DNA from: Acinetobacter brisouisimilis
Lineage (GTDB): Bacteria > Pseudomonadota > Gammaproteobacteria > Pseudomonadales > Moraxellaceae
Direction of reading: 5' to 3'
DNA: 64,000 nucleotides
Assembly: GCF_000368265.1 (NCBI RefSeq)
Contig: NZ_KB851217.1
Location: 69,319-133,318, forward strand
In this document: one piece after another, positions 29,039 through 39,672 of the stretch
Position numbering within the stretch: position 1 is the stretch's first letter
Layout: each line of letters starts with the position of its first letter
Notes under the pieces: model-generated
Database searches by the model: none
What the model saw: only the letters and a program-made list of their open reading frames with translations
Told to the model about the DNA's origin: nothing
Position numbers and translations under genes: made by a program

Positions 29039-29213
29039 CTTGATTTGAAGGTATTCTGCTTAAGCAAATTTCCTATGTCTGATAAAAAGCATGACGAAAT
29101 TGGATGGAATCTAAAAAACAAATTAATTTTTAGATGAAAATATGAACAACAACACCGTGTATAGAATAAAGCGTGAAACATTGATCAAATCATCAGTGTG
29201 CAACCTGATAATA

Positions 29214-29245
29214 AAATAAAAAAGCCTCATCAGGGATGAGGCTTT
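29214..29245 (-). terminator. Terminator of the GT87-like gene (minus strand)
   Basis: On the minus strand the stem AAAGCCTCATC / GATGAGGCTTT with a 3-nt loop is followed by a T-rich tract (TTTTATTTTA). It faces the end of the minus-strand gene 29324-30625. Confidence 0.85.
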
Positions 29246-29323
29246 AAGTGATATTTAAAAATATTGATTTATATAAAATAAATTTGTGTAAATGTATTCT
29301 GTGAGTTATAGAAAAATTAAAAA

Positions 29324-30625
29324 CTATACTTCATTTTCATAAAGACGATCTTGGCTGTAACTCGTCTCAGCGATGAGATCGGGATTTTTAAAACCATAGA
29401 TCAATACATACCACATCGCCATGGATAACCAGCATAGTGGTCGTAATTTCTCCGTAACAGGAAAACTAATCAGAATCATGCAGCCAACGCAAATAAGTAC
29501 ACCCCATGTAATCAGTTTGCGCTGTTGTACTACAGGCAATTGACTCGTCAAGATCATATAGGACAGCGTCAATAACGGCAAAATAAGCACACCAAAATAA
29601 TGGCTTTCTGCAATAGGTGTAATCAGTAATGACCAAATCAGAAAAGCACTAATCAAACGTATTTGATCTAACTGGCTTTGTATACGCATGGAAAAACGAT
29701 ACATAGAGATTAAAGAAAATAAAGCAATGCTTGCAACGAAATAATTAACCCACGCTGCTGGAACAGATAAGGTCAAGAACAGGGCTTCAAATGATTGATT
29801 TCGTGACTTGGTCGTATCAAGCAACTGTTGATAGAGATCAGTATTTGACTGTCGGTCTACATTTGATTCAACAGCCTTTGAGCCAACCACATGGAACCAG
29901 TTCATATAATCGGTTATTGTAGTATGAAAACCAATTTGTAAAGAAGGCAATAACAGCCCCAGAACAAGTAATGCAACTCCAAAGGCAAAAGCATAATTCC
30001 ATTTTTTCTTAAATATAAAATACAGGATTAAACTGGCAGGAAAAACTTTAATCAATGTGGCAAAAGCTAATGATATTGCTGATAAAACGACCTGATTTCT
30101 TTGGCTATAATAAAAAGTTGCAATAGAAAAGAAAATAACAAATTCAGATGCCTGACAACGCATAATGCCAGACAATAGCAAGACACATAAGGATAATAAA
30201 GGTAAGGCAAAATACAAAAATCGGGTATTTTCTTTAGTTTCAATGCCGAGCATGCGGATGGAAAAGACAAGGCTAAAGTAGATCGCTAGAATTTCCAGAA
30301 CATACCAAATAAAAGCACCTAAAGCCAAAGGCATTAAACTAAATGGCACCATCCAAATAGCAAAAGGAGGCAAATAAACATAGCGCCAGCCACGAATATT
30401 TTGCACATGATAAAGGTCCAGTTGATATAGAATCGCCTTGCCGGCTTCTGTATACACGGTAAAATCTGTGCGCTGGATATCATTCCAAGCTACTCTGTAA
30501 ACTGTTGAATATGCAAAGATTAAAATAATTAATGTAATCAGCACATAATAATAAGTTCGAAATTTTGCCATTAGTCCATGCATCAGTTGGTAGGTTAGAA
30601 AATAATTTGCTCCGGTATAATCCAA
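29324..30625 (-). CDS. GT87/DUF2029-family membrane glycosyltransferase-like protein
   Basis: 433 residues with about ten hydrophobic helices. After the first helix comes the signature of the DUF2029/GT87 family: RTDFTVYTEAGKAIL then RYVYLPPFAIWMVPF, resembling the acidic loop and YPP motif of polyprenyl-phosphate-sugar-dependent transferases. The family includes mycobacterial mannosyltransferases; in proteobacteria the substrates are mostly unknown. Likely acts on a periplasmic glycan or lipid. Alternative internal starts at MHGLMAKF or MAKF are possible. No sugar genes are adjacent. Confidence 0.75.
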   Translation of the reverse strand: MDYTGANYFLTYQLMHGLMAKFRTYYYVLITLIILIFAYSTVYRVAWNDIQRTDFTVYTEAGKAILYQLDLYHVQNIRGWRYVYLPPFAIWMVPFSLMPLALGAFIWYVLEILAIYFSLVFSIRMLGIETKENTRFLYFALPLLSLCVLLLSGIMRCQASEFVIFFSIATFYYSQRNQVVLSAISLAFATLIKVFPASLILYFIFKKKWNYAFAFGVALLVLGLLLPSLQIGFHTTITDYMNWFHVVGSKAVESNVDRQSNTDLYQQLLDTTKSRNQSFEALFLTLSVPAAWVNYFVASIALFSLISMYRFSMRIQSQLDQIRLISAFLIWSLLITPIAESHYFGVLILPLLTLSYMILTSQLPVVQQRKLITWGVLICVGCMILISFPVTEKLRPLCWLSMAMWYVLIYGFKNPDLIAETSYSQDRLYENEV

Positions 30626-31135
30626 TATGAAAATTAAGGATTAATTAATACTTCGTATAGTTTTACGCAAATTTTATTGATTCTCCTCTGATAGCTTTTA
30701 CGGGTGATATATTGTTGGTTTGTAGATCACAACCAGCTCTTTTGCTTAGTGACTTAGGCTGTCCCTAGGCTTCTTCTTATTCCGCATAACGACTAGTATG
30801 TGAATTGAGTTTTACCCTAGCCATAAAATTCTTAAATTTCTATACAGCGAGTTGTACAAAAAAACGTTTAAAAATTATCCAAATTTTATCCGCAGGAAGT
30901 GTAGATTTTTTCGATCCTAAAAGCCTTATAAAGCATATTCATATCTGCTCAAACAAGACTAGCTTAATTATTGGAAATTCATTACATTATTTATTAATGT
31001 ATAATGACATTGTCATGTATATTTTTTTAAATTTTGCATGATTTTAAAGCTGACCTTTGATCCAAAAGATTAATTTTTGGGGTGCTGTTCACTATTACAG
31101 CGTAAATAGAATTCTAACTAACTCACAGAGAGCAT
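30626..31135. other. Intergenic region, no gene recognised
   Basis: 510 bp, AT-rich, between the divergent GT87-like gene and the CACHE-GGDEF-EAL gene. A 78-codon open stretch on the plus strand (30805-31041) has no ribosome site and unconvincing composition. Both promoters should lie here. Confidence 0.5.
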
Positions 31136-34100
31136 ATGCTGCAAAAAAACAAATCTATTTTTGTCTTTATTGTTCTCACTGTAGTGATCATGAATATTTT
31201 CATAATCACTTTATTGGCTTATACTTTGCACACTTCACGTGAACGCAAAGAAGCTGAAGTTAGGACTAATGTAGAAAATTTAACCTTATTACTTGAAAAA
31301 AGTATTAGTGTCAGCTCAAGAGAAATCGATCTATCTTTGTATACGCTACAGGCTTATGTAGAAAAAAGAATTACGTGATAAAAAATATATAAATAATAAT
31401 GAAATTAATAACTTAATTCAAAGACAACAAGACTGGATCAGTTATGTGGCGAGAATTAATATCACAGATGAAAAAGGTCAAGTCCAGTTTGGTCATAGTG
31501 ATATTAGTCGTAGACTGAATTATGCAAATTATAGTTTTTTTAAAGATGCCCAACAGCAAAATGAGGATCAGCTGTTTGTCACAAAACTGATAAGAGACCC
31601 TAATGGTCAAGGTTGGATTCATCTATTTGTACGACGTTACAACCAGCCTGATGGGACGTTTGCTGGAGTTATTACTGCCGCATTGCCAGCCAGCTACTTT
31701 AATAATCTGATTACGAAACTGAATGTAGGCTCTAAAGGTGTAGTGCTGGTTCAAGATCTGGATATGCGCATTATCGCACGCAATCCGCTGCTCCAAACCG
31801 TGAATGGTCAGGTGGGATTTGTTGGTGGTCCACCGGAACTATCTCGGCTGGTTCACTCTGGCATACAGTCTGGCACCATTTATACGCGACGTACCACAGA
31901 TAAAGTTCCGCGTATTGGTACCTTTCGTAAGTTAAGTGGTATGCCTGTTTTTGTCGTAGTTGCCCTCGCTGAACAAGATTATCTGGCGCAATGGTATAAC
32001 GACGTGATCAAAGCCGTGTTGTTAGAATTTATCTTCCTCTCGGTGACGACGATTGCAGCTGGGTTACTTTGGCGTCAAATTCAGGCGAGTTTTTTTGCCA
32101 ATCGTCGTAGTCAGATATTATTGCGCAATGCACATGATGGTATTCATGTTCTGGATGCACAAGGAAGGCTCACTGAAGCGAGTGAGTCATTCTTTCGAAT
32201 GATCGGTCATACGCCAGAAGAAGTGATTGGTCAGACGCCATCCTATTGGGATGCCTGTTATAATAAAGCCGAGATTCAAGACCTTATTAAAAATGGTATT
32301 CGCACGCCTGAAGGTGTCCGCTTTGAAACTTTTTACTATAATGCTCAAGGTGAAGCCTATCCCGTAGAAGTCAGTTTAGTACGGGTACATATTGATGACT
32401 ACGAGGTATTTTTCTGCTCTGCACGCGATATTACCGAACGTAAAAAAGCAGAAGAAAATCAGCGTATTGCAGCGGCTGCATTTGACTCCCAAGTTGGGAT
32501 GCTGATCACTGATCCAAACCTAAAAATTTTGCGTAGCAATCGGGCTCTTACAGAAATTACAGGTTATAGTCAGCAAGAATTGATTGGACAAACCCCTCGA
32601 ATCTTACAATCTGGCACGCATGACAAAAAATTCTATGACACCATGTGGGATCATATCCGTAGTACAGGATCTTGGCAGGGTGAAATCTGGAATAAACGTA
32701 AAAATGGAGATATGTATGCACAGTACATCCTGATTGCCAGTGTCCGTGATGAAAAAGGTCAAACAACCCATTATGTCGCATCGATTACCGATATTTCTGC
32801 TTATAAAGCGTCAGAAGAAAAAGTACGCCTGCTGGCATTTTATGATTCTCTGACCAAGTTGCCAAATCGCCGCCTGTTTTTAGAACATCTTGAACAGAGC
32901 ATACAAGATGCAGAAATGAAAAAGCGGCTTGGCATATTGCTGTGTATTGATCTGGATAATTTTAAAGCCTTAAACGACACTAAAGGTCATGAAACAGGGG
33001 ATCACTTATTACAAGAAGTGGCAGCTCGCCTGTTAGAGTGTGTTGGCGCAAATCATATGATTGCCCGCCTTGGGAGCGATGAATTTGCGGTACTGCTTGA
33101 TCAGACAAGTGCATCTGAATCAGAAGCCATCCAGCAAGCGGAAATGGTCGCAAAACGTATTTTACAGGTACTTGCTCAGCCATATTTTTTTGAAAACTCA
33201 GAATATCGCAGTTCTGCCAGTATCGGGATTAGCCTCTTTGGGATGCAGGCGCATGAAAATGTTCAGGATCCACTTAAACGTGCAGACATAGCAATGTCGG
33301 AAGCAAAAAACTATGGTCGAAATACTTATCGTTTCTTTGATCCGCTGATTCAATCTCAGGTTCAGGAACGCGCCGAAATTGATGCTGGGTTGCGTCAGGC
33401 ACTCGAAAAAAATCAGCTTGTGCTGTATTACCAGCCACAAGTGAATCGTGGGCAACAGATGACTGGCGTAGAAGCCTTATTACGTTGGCAACATCCAACC
33501 AAAGGAATCATTTCACCTGCCCTGTTTATTCCCATTGCAGAAGAAAATGGCTTTATTATTTCACTGGGCAAGTGGGTGCTAGAAACAGCGTGTCAGCAAT
33601 TAAGTCAATGGGCTAAACATCCAAAAACAGCCAAACTCAGCATAGCCGTGAATGTAAGCGCTAGCCAGTTTGCTCGTGATGAATTTGTCCAAGATGTGAT
33701 CGAAATTCTGGAACGCACACAGGCTCCAGCACATTTACTTAAACTGGAACTCACCGAAAGCGCCTTAGTGCTGGGTATAGAAGATGTTATTGCAAAAATG
33801 ATGGTTCTTAAGCATTACGGGGTAATGTTCTCTCTGGATGATTTTGGTACAGGCTATTCTTCTCTTGCCTATCTAAAACGAATTCCAATTGATCAATTAA
33901 AAATTGATCAAAGTTTTGTACGTGATATTGTGGTCAATTCCAACGATGCTGAAATTGCCAAAATTATCATTGTCTTGACAAAAACTTTTGGAATTTCTGT
34001 GCTGGCTGAAGGTGTAGAAACTGAAGCTCAACGTGATGTATTAGAAAAATATGGTTGTTATGATTACCAAGGTTATTTGTTTGCTAAACCGATGCCAATT

Positions 34101-34145
34101 CATGAGCTTGAGCAATATTTATTGTTTCATCGGACTCAGGATTAA
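31136..34145 (+). pseudogene. CACHE-PAS-PAS-GGDEF-EAL protein, frameshifted at an A6 run
   Basis: Residues 1-80 (31136-31378) give a transmembrane helix and the start of a double-CACHE periplasmic domain, ending LQAYVEKRIT at a TGA. Removing one A from the A6 run at 31362-31367 restores YVEKELRDKKYINNNEINNL and joins smoothly to the long frame that continues to 34145. The joined protein of about 1000 residues has CACHE (35-285), a second helix (about 290-312), two PAS, GGDEF (motif degenerate: GSDEF) and EAL. EAL motifs EALLRW, NVSASQF, ELTES, DDFGTGYSS, LKIDQ and EGVETE are intact, so the active form would be an inner-membrane c-di-GMP phosphodiesterase with a periplasmic sensor. As read, a soluble fragment starting near 31446 could still be made. 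Confidence 0.88.
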
Positions 34146-34687
34146 ATAGTTGAGTATCTATTGTTAACACGACAGTTGTCGCCGAATCTAGATTGGTTAA
34201 CATAAAAATATTTTTTATATTCATTAGGTTGATTGTATTTCCATCTTTTTGAATAGCATATCTTTCAATAGCTCAAGATCCTCCTGTGATTGCAGTTTGT
34301 GCAAAATATCAATCTTTAGCGCCTGAATCTGGCAATCTGCAGAGATCATATTATCTCTAAAAGTAAAAGAATATTGTCTGGTACTAATGCCTGAATGGCG
34401 ACAATCGCAAGGGCCAAAAATGGTTGAACTGCGAGAGTTGTGACCCATTGACAATGCAAATCATAATCCATCAATCGTTATGAGGAAAAGAGTAATTAAG
34501 TTCATTTAAGATACTGCAGAAGTTTTGATTGAGAGGTGCTGGTAGAAAATAGTTACATTTTTCGATAAAAATAAGTAGTGATTGTAATACTGACGTAATA
34601 ACTTAAAGGTTAATTTATACACCGACAAAAAATAAATAAATATCTATTTTTTAAATACTTAAATAAATGATTTTAAAGGTAAAATGT
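34146..34687. other. Intergenic region upstream of phaB
   Basis: About 540 bp. Holds a small CGACA-GT-TGTCG palindrome (around 34168-34180) and a 76-codon minus-strand ORF (34224-34454, listed separately with low confidence). The promoter of the pha operon should lie in the AT-rich last 200 bp. Confidence 0.45.
34224..34454 (-). CDS. Small hypothetical ORF, doubtful
   Basis: 76 codons; the C-terminal part reads ISADCQIQALKIDILHK and LQSQEDLELLKDMLFKK, which looks protein-like (charged helix), whereas the N-terminal part is odd in composition. An inner ATG at 34349 would give 41 residues. No good ribosome site. I do not recognise it and it may be chance. Confidence 0.25.
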   Translation of the reverse strand: MSMGHNSRSSTIFGPCDCRHSGISTRQYSFTFRDNMISADCQIQALKIDILHKLQSQEDLELLKDMLFKKMEIQST

Positions 34688-35434
34688 ATGTCTGAAAAAA
34701 AGGTTGCACTTGTTACTGGCGCTTTGGGTGGGATTGGTAGTGAAATTTGTCGCCAGTTAGTTGCTGCAGGTTACAAAATTATTGCTACGGTTGTTCCACG
34801 TGAGGAAAACCGTGAAAAGCAATGGTTAATTAATGAAGGTTTTAATGAAAGTGATGTACGTTTCGTTTTGACTGACCTGACCAAGCATGAAGAAGCAACG
34901 GTAGCGATTAACGAAGCAATTGAGGCAGAAGGTCGTGTGGATGTACTGGTCAATAATGCAGGTATCACCCGCGATGCCACTTTCAAAAAAATGACCTTCG
35001 AACAGTGGACACAAGTCATTGATACCAATTTAAAAACTTTATTCACAGTGACACAGCCAGTATTCCTAAAAATGCTAGAACAAAAAAATGGCCGTATTGT
35101 GAATATCAGTTCGGTGAATGGTTTGAAAGGTCAGTTTGGTCAGGCAAACTATTCAGCGACAAAAGCTGGAATTATCGGTTTTTCCAAAGCGTTAGCACAA
35201 GAAGGCGCACGTTCTAATATCTGTGTTAATGTAGTCGCTCCAGGTTATACCGCAACGCCGATGGTCACCGCAATGCGTGAAGAAGTCGTCAAGAGTATTG
35301 AAGATCAGATTCCATTGCAACGTTTGGCTCGACCAGAAGAAATTGCGGCAGCAGTTTTATATCTTGTAAGCGATAATGGTGCTTATATTACGGGTGAAAC
35401 ACTATCCGTGAACGGTGGGTTGTATATGCAATAA
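34688..35434 (+). CDS. phaB: Acetoacetyl-CoA reductase (NADPH)
   Basis: 248 residues from the ATG at 34688 (MSEKKVALVTGAL), with AAAGG upstream; a longer reading to 34667 is rejected. Short-chain dehydrogenase: cofactor loop GALGGIGSEIC, NNAGITRD, and catalytic Ser-Tyr-Lys in NISSVNGLKGQFGQANYSATKAG. Reduces acetoacetyl-CoA to (R)-3-hydroxybutyryl-CoA for polymerisation. First gene of phaB-phaP-phaC-phaA, an order described for Acinetobacter. Confidence 0.95.
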   Translation: MSEKKVALVTGALGGIGSEICRQLVAAGYKIIATVVPREENREKQWLINEGFNESDVRFVLTDLTKHEEATVAINEAIEAEGRVDVLVNNAGITRDATFKKMTFEQWTQVIDTNLKTLFTVTQPVFLKMLEQKNGRIVNISSVNGLKGQFGQANYSATKAGIIGFSKALAQEGARSNICVNVVAPGYTATPMVTAMREEVVKSIEDQIPLQRLARPEEIAAAVLYLVSDNGAYITGETLSVNGGLYMQ

Positions 35435-35515
35435 TGTGTGTCATCTTGATGACTCATTCGATGTTTTTTTAATAATGTAATAATCCTAAATCATAATTCT
35501 ACGGAGAAAATGCTC

Positions 35516-35860
35516 ATGCTATATGGCGAAATGTTTGCAAACATGAATAGTCAATATAAAAACATGTTTGAACCTTATGCAAAATTTAACAGTCTGGTTG
35601 CTAAAAACTTTGCTGATTTAACCAATTTACAATTAGATGCTGCGCGTCAATATGCAGACATTACTTTGTCACAAGTGTTTGCAAACAGTGAAGTTAAAGA
35701 CATGCAAAGCATGGTCGGCTGTTGTACCAAACAAATGGAAACCATGACCAAGCTGAGCCAGCAAATGATTGAAGATGGCAAAAAACTGGCTAGCCTAACT
35801 GCTGAATTCAAATCTGAATTCGACAAGTTGGTTAGCGAATCTATGCCAAACACTAAATAA
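35516..35860 (+). CDS. phaP: Phasin (polyhydroxyalkanoate granule protein)
   Basis: 114 residues from the ATG at 35516 (MLYGEMFANMN), 9 nt after GGAG; the ATG at 35510 is too close to it. Amphipathic helical protein with the phasin pattern (FEPYAKFNSLVAKNFADLTN then LDAARQYADITL) that coats the surface of storage granules and limits their fusion. Lies 81 bp after phaB and is followed by a strong terminator, which would set phasin levels above phaC. Confidence 0.9.
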   Translation: MLYGEMFANMNSQYKNMFEPYAKFNSLVAKNFADLTNLQLDAARQYADITLSQVFANSEVKDMQSMVGCCTKQMETMTKLSQQMIEDGKKLASLTAEFKSEFDKLVSESMPNTK

Positions 35861-35898
35861 CACCAATCTCAGACCATGACATATCAAGCTCAACACGC

Positions 35899-35927
35899 GG
35901 GGAAGTGCCAGTCACTTCCCCGTTTTT
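35899..35927 (+). terminator. Terminator-like hairpin between phaP and phaC
   Basis: GGGGAAGTG / CACTTCCCC stem, loop CCAGT, followed by GTTTTTC. It may reduce read-through so that the synthase is made in smaller amounts than the phasin. Confidence 0.82.
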
Positions 35928-35978
35928 CATAGTGTCGCTGATGCAAAGGTAAGGTCATTAACCAAATGGAGAGGTGAA

Positions 35979-37754
35979 ATGCAGCAAAATATTCTTCAGT
36001 TTAATCAGAATGTACAGAATTTTTTTAATGTACATGAAAATATGTGGGAAAAAGTACAAGAATTTTATTACGGTAAAAACCCATTAAATGAGGCACTGGC
36101 AAAGGTCAATAATGAAGACATGACTGTGTTCTTTGAAGCTTTGGCCAAGAATCCGACGCGGTTGATGGAAATGCAATGCAAATGGTGGCAAGGCCAGATG
36201 CAGATTTACCAAAATGTCATGCTACGTGGCGTAATGGGGAGTCAGGTGGAACCCTTTGTGAAACCTGAAAGTGGTGACCGTCGGTTTACCAGTCCATTGT
36301 GGCAAGATGAACCAAATTATGACTTGTTAACCCAGTCTTATTTGCATTTCAGCAAATTAGTTCAGGACATGCTGGATGTCGTGGATGGTATTCCTGATAA
36401 AGTTCGCTACCGCATTCATTTTTTTACCCGTCAGATGATTAATGCTTTTGCACCAGGTAATTTCCTGTGGACCAATCCCGAAGTGATTCAGCAAACGATT
36501 AACGAACAAGGTGAAAACTTGGTTCGAGGTATGGAAACGTTTTATGATGACCTAATGAACAGTGGAAAGTATTTGTCTGTACGCATGACCAATAATGACT
36601 CGTTCAGTTTGGGTAAGGACTTAGCATACACACCAGGTGCTGTGGTATTTGAAAATGAATTATTTCAGTTACTGCAATATGAAGCTGTGACCGAAACAGT
36701 TCATCAAACGCCAATTCTGATCATTCCACCATTCATTAATAAATATTATGTGCTTGATCTGCGTGAACAGAATTCATTTGTGAACTGGTTACGTCACCAA
36801 GGGCATACAGTATTTATGATGTCGTGGTGTAACCCTAAATTCGAGCAAAGAAATATCTCCTTTGATGATCTTGTTGTTTCTGGAGCTGTCGAAGCCTTAC
36901 GGGTTATCGAAGAAATAACGGGTGAAAAAGAAGCAAACGCAATTGGCTACTGTATCGGCGGAACTTTATTGGCTGCCACACAGGCCTATTATGTCGGTAA
37001 GCGTTTGAAAAATCATGTCAAAAGTGCAACTTATCTAGCGACATTGCTAGATTTCGATAACCCAGGCAGTTTAGGTGTATTCATTAATGAACACGTGGTT
37101 TCAAGTATTGAAGCGTTAAATGAACAAACGGGTTATTTTGATGGTCGTCAGTTGGCTGTGACTTTTAGCTTGTTGCGTGAAAATACCTTGTATTGGAACT
37201 ATTACATTGAAAATTATCTGAAAGGTAAAGATCCTTCGGATTTTGATATTTTGTACTGGAACAGTGATAGCACCAATATTCCAGCCAAAGTCCATAGTTT
37301 CCTTGTGCGTACCCTATATTTGAACAATGATTTGATTCAGCCAAACAAAATTAAAGTTAATGGCGTTAGTTTAAATTTGTCGCGAGTCAAAACACCAAAC
37401 TTCTTTATTGCAGCACAAGAAGACCATATTGCGCTTTCGGATGCCTGCTTTAAGGGTGCAACTTTCCTAGGTGGTGAATCAACATTGGTACTGGGTGAGT
37501 CAGGTCATGTAGCAGGGATTATCAATCCGCCAAACCGTAACAAATACGGCTGTTATACCAATGCTGCACCTTATACCAACAGCAAAGAGTGGTTAGATGG
37601 TGCACAGTTCCATTCGGAATCCTGGTGGTTACGCTGGCAGGAATGGGTCGCACCGTATGCAGGAGAGCAAGTGCCAGCACGTGTTCTAGGCACAGAAATC
37701 TACCCTGTAAAAGAAGCAGCTCCAGGTCGTTATGTGCAGGTTAACCTGTTTTAA
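35979..37754 (+). CDS. phaC: Class I polyhydroxyalkanoate synthase
   Basis: 591 residues, normal for class I. The lipase-like box reads GYCIGGTL with the nucleophile Cys; the other catalytic residues are Asp in QEDHIALSD and His in SGHVAGIINPP. PhaC_N domain occupies about the first 270 residues (MSWCNPKFEQRNISFDD follows). It polymerises (R)-3-hydroxyacyl-CoA, mainly C3-C5, into granules. GGAGAGGTGAA precedes the ATG. Confidence 0.96.
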   Translation: MQQNILQFNQNVQNFFNVHENMWEKVQEFYYGKNPLNEALAKVNNEDMTVFFEALAKNPTRLMEMQCKWWQGQMQIYQNVMLRGVMGSQVEPFVKPESGDRRFTSPLWQDEPNYDLLTQSYLHFSKLVQDMLDVVDGIPDKVRYRIHFFTRQMINAFAPGNFLWTNPEVIQQTINEQGENLVRGMETFYDDLMNSGKYLSVRMTNNDSFSLGKDLAYTPGAVVFENELFQLLQYEAVTETVHQTPILIIPPFINKYYVLDLREQNSFVNWLRHQGHTVFMMSWCNPKFEQRNISFDDLVVSGAVEALRVIEEITGEKEANAIGYCIGGTLLAATQAYYVGKRLKNHVKSATYLATLLDFDNPGSLGVFINEHVVSSIEALNEQTGYFDGRQLAVTFSLLRENTLYWNYYIENYLKGKDPSDFDILYWNSDSTNIPAKVHSFLVRTLYLNNDLIQPNKIKVNGVSLNLSRVKTPNFFIAAQEDHIALSDACFKGATFLGGESTLVLGESGHVAGIINPPNRNKYGCYTNAAPYTNSKEWLDGAQFHSESWWLRWQEWVAPYAGEQVPARVLGTEIYPVKEAAPGRYVQVNLF

Positions 37755-37856
37755 GCATTCAAATTTGTCATTGATGTGGGTTGCATTTTCACAGAAAAAT
37801 GCAATTCACCATTTGATTTTTATTTAATAAAAACATTTAAAATTCTAGGAAACACA

Positions 37857-39035
37857 ATGAAAGAAGTCGTAATTGTTGCAGCAAAGCGTACAGCAGTGGG
37901 TAGTTTTCTTGGTGGAATCGCCAGTGTCAGTGCGCCTCAACTTGGTCAGGTTGCCATTCGTGCAGTTTTAGATGCCGCAGCGGTTAAGCCAGAACAGGTC
38001 GATCAGGTGATTATGGGCAATGTCTTGACGGCAGGCGTGGGGCAAAACCCTGCACGTCAAGCAGCAATTGCAGCAGGAATTCCGATTACGGTACCAGCGT
38101 CAACCTTAAATGTGGTCTGTGGTTCAGGGCTACGTGCTGTTCATTTAGCGGCTCAGGCAATTGTTTCAGGTGAAGCTGAGATTGTTGTTGCGGGTGGACA
38201 AGAGTCGATGTCACAAAGTGTGCATTTTATTCAAATGCGTAATGGCCAGAAAATGGGCAATGCCCAGCTCGTAGATAGCATGGTTTACGATGGTTTGACC
38301 GATGTTTATAACCAGTATCACATGGGCATTACTGCAGAAAATATTGTAGAAAAACTCGGGCTTAACCGTGAAGAGCAAGATGCATTAGCTTTAACTTCAC
38401 AACAACGAGCGGCTAAAGCTCAGGCTGAAGGTAAGTTTTCTGCGGAAATCGCACCAGTTTATGTACCACAGCGCAAAGGCGAACCTTTGGTTTTTGATCG
38501 TGATGAATATATTAAAGCTGACACCAATGCTGAAAGTCTGGCTAAGTTGCGACCTGCATTTAAAAAAGATGGCAGCGTGACTGCAGGTAATGCATCGGGT
38601 ATTAATGACGGTGCAGCAGCAGTATTGGTGATGAGTGCAGAAAAGGCAGCAGAGTTGGGCTTACAGCCACTGGCGCGTATTAAAGCCTATGCCATGTCGG
38701 GTGTTGCACCAGAAATTATGGGTCTAGGCCCAGTTGAAGCGGTGAAGAAAACCTTGACTCGTGCTGGCTGGAGTCTGGATGAAGTTGATTTAATTGAAGC
38801 AAATGAAGCTTTTGCAGCGCAGGCATTGGGTGTAGCAAAAGAACTCGGTTTGAACATGGATAAAGTCAATGTCAATGGTGGTGCGATTGCATTGGGTCAT
38901 CCGATTGGTGCTTCAGGTTGCCGTATTCTGGTCACCTTATTGCATGAAATGCAACGTCGTGATGCCAAAAAAGGGTTAGCAACTTTATGTATCGGCGGGG
39001 GTATGGGTGTTGCCTTGGCGGTAGAATCTGTTTAA
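37857..39035 (+). CDS. phaA: Acetyl-CoA acetyltransferase (beta-ketothiolase)
   Basis: 392 residues from the ATG at 37857 ([17 protein letters not shown]) with AGGAAACACA upstream; the 27-codon longer reading is not family-like. Condenses two acetyl-CoA to acetoacetyl-CoA. Catalytic Cys in [13 protein letters not shown], catalytic His in [14 protein letters not shown], second Cys in [11 protein letters not shown]. Last gene of the pha operon. In this genome neighbourhood acetoacetyl-CoA could also arrive from ScoAB. Confidence 0.95.
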   Translation: MKEVVIVAAKRTAVGSFLGGIASVSAPQLGQVAIRAVLDAAAVKPEQVDQVIMGNVLTAGVGQNPARQAAIAAGIPITVPASTLNVVCGSGLRAVHLAAQAIVSGEAEIVVAGGQESMSQSVHFIQMRNGQKMGNAQLVDSMVYDGLTDVYNQYHMGITAENIVEKLGLNREEQDALALTSQQRAAKAQAEGKFSAEIAPVYVPQRKGEPLVFDRDEYIKADTNAESLAKLRPAFKKDGSVTAGNASGINDGAAAVLVMSAEKAAELGLQPLARIKAYAMSGVAPEIMGLGPVEAVKKTLTRAGWSLDEVDLIEANEAFAAQALGVAKELGLNMDKVNVNGGAIALGHPIGASGCRILVTLLHEMQRRDAKKGLATLCIGGGMGVALAVESV

Positions 39036-39672
39036 TCGCGTCTTGTTGATTGTATCCAGTGAATCACTTCACTGGATACTCATCCAAATATGAAGCTAGG
39101 TTTTGCATAAGAAAATAAATAGAAAAAATCCGACTATCTATAAAATAATAAGTAATACGGATGAAATATTTCAGAACATAGATAAAAGTGATTTAGGTAA
39201 ATTAAAAGCTGAAGCTTTAGGAAAATTCATTCGCCTATAGTCATTCTTTATTTTACGTTCCAGTTGTTTAAGACGTTACTGATCTGACAAGAGTTGTGCA
39301 GCAGTTGGTTTTTGTTAACCTAAATTTTGTGCAATATATTGTCTATATACCAAGATCAAAGTGTTTGATGGGGTAGCCCAAGATGAAAAATAATCTTTCT
39401 CATATTCAAGAAGTAAGCGAAAAGTTAGTTCTTTAATTTCTAAAATATATTTTGATTTCTTATTTACACATTCTGAGGAAAATTGGTCTCCGATAATCTG
39501 AGTACGGTTCATTTTGGAATGGAAAGAAAGTCAGGCTTAAAGGGGAGGCTAGTTGGAATATTCAAGACCAAACGACGACTAGGTTCAGTCTTGTAATTAA
39601 ACTTAATAATCAATCGAATATATTATCGCTAACTTAGGCTAATATTTGATTTTACTGTGCTCAATATGGGCG
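39036..39672. other. Intergenic region with a possible gene remnant
   Basis: About 640 bp between phaA and the convergent porin gene. Apart from the remnant at 39100-39240, a 65-codon minus-strand ORF (39315-39512) lacks a ribosome site and is not recognised. No terminator-quality hairpin with a T-run was seen just after phaA. Confidence 0.4.
39100..39240 (+). pseudogene. Possible 3' remnant of an unrecognised gene
   Basis: A 46-codon open stretch without a start reads INRKNPTIYKIISNTDEIF and DKSDLGKLKAEALGKFIRL before a TAG. The second half has the look of real protein. No upstream part is found; it follows phaA by 65 bp. Not recognised. Confidence 0.3.

Noticed and set aside
30805..31041. 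78-codon plus-strand ORF as a gene
   Set aside because: No ribosome site; composition is that of AT-rich noncoding DNA.
39315..39512. 65-codon minus-strand ORF as a gene
   Set aside because: No Shine-Dalgarno sequence and no recognisable family.
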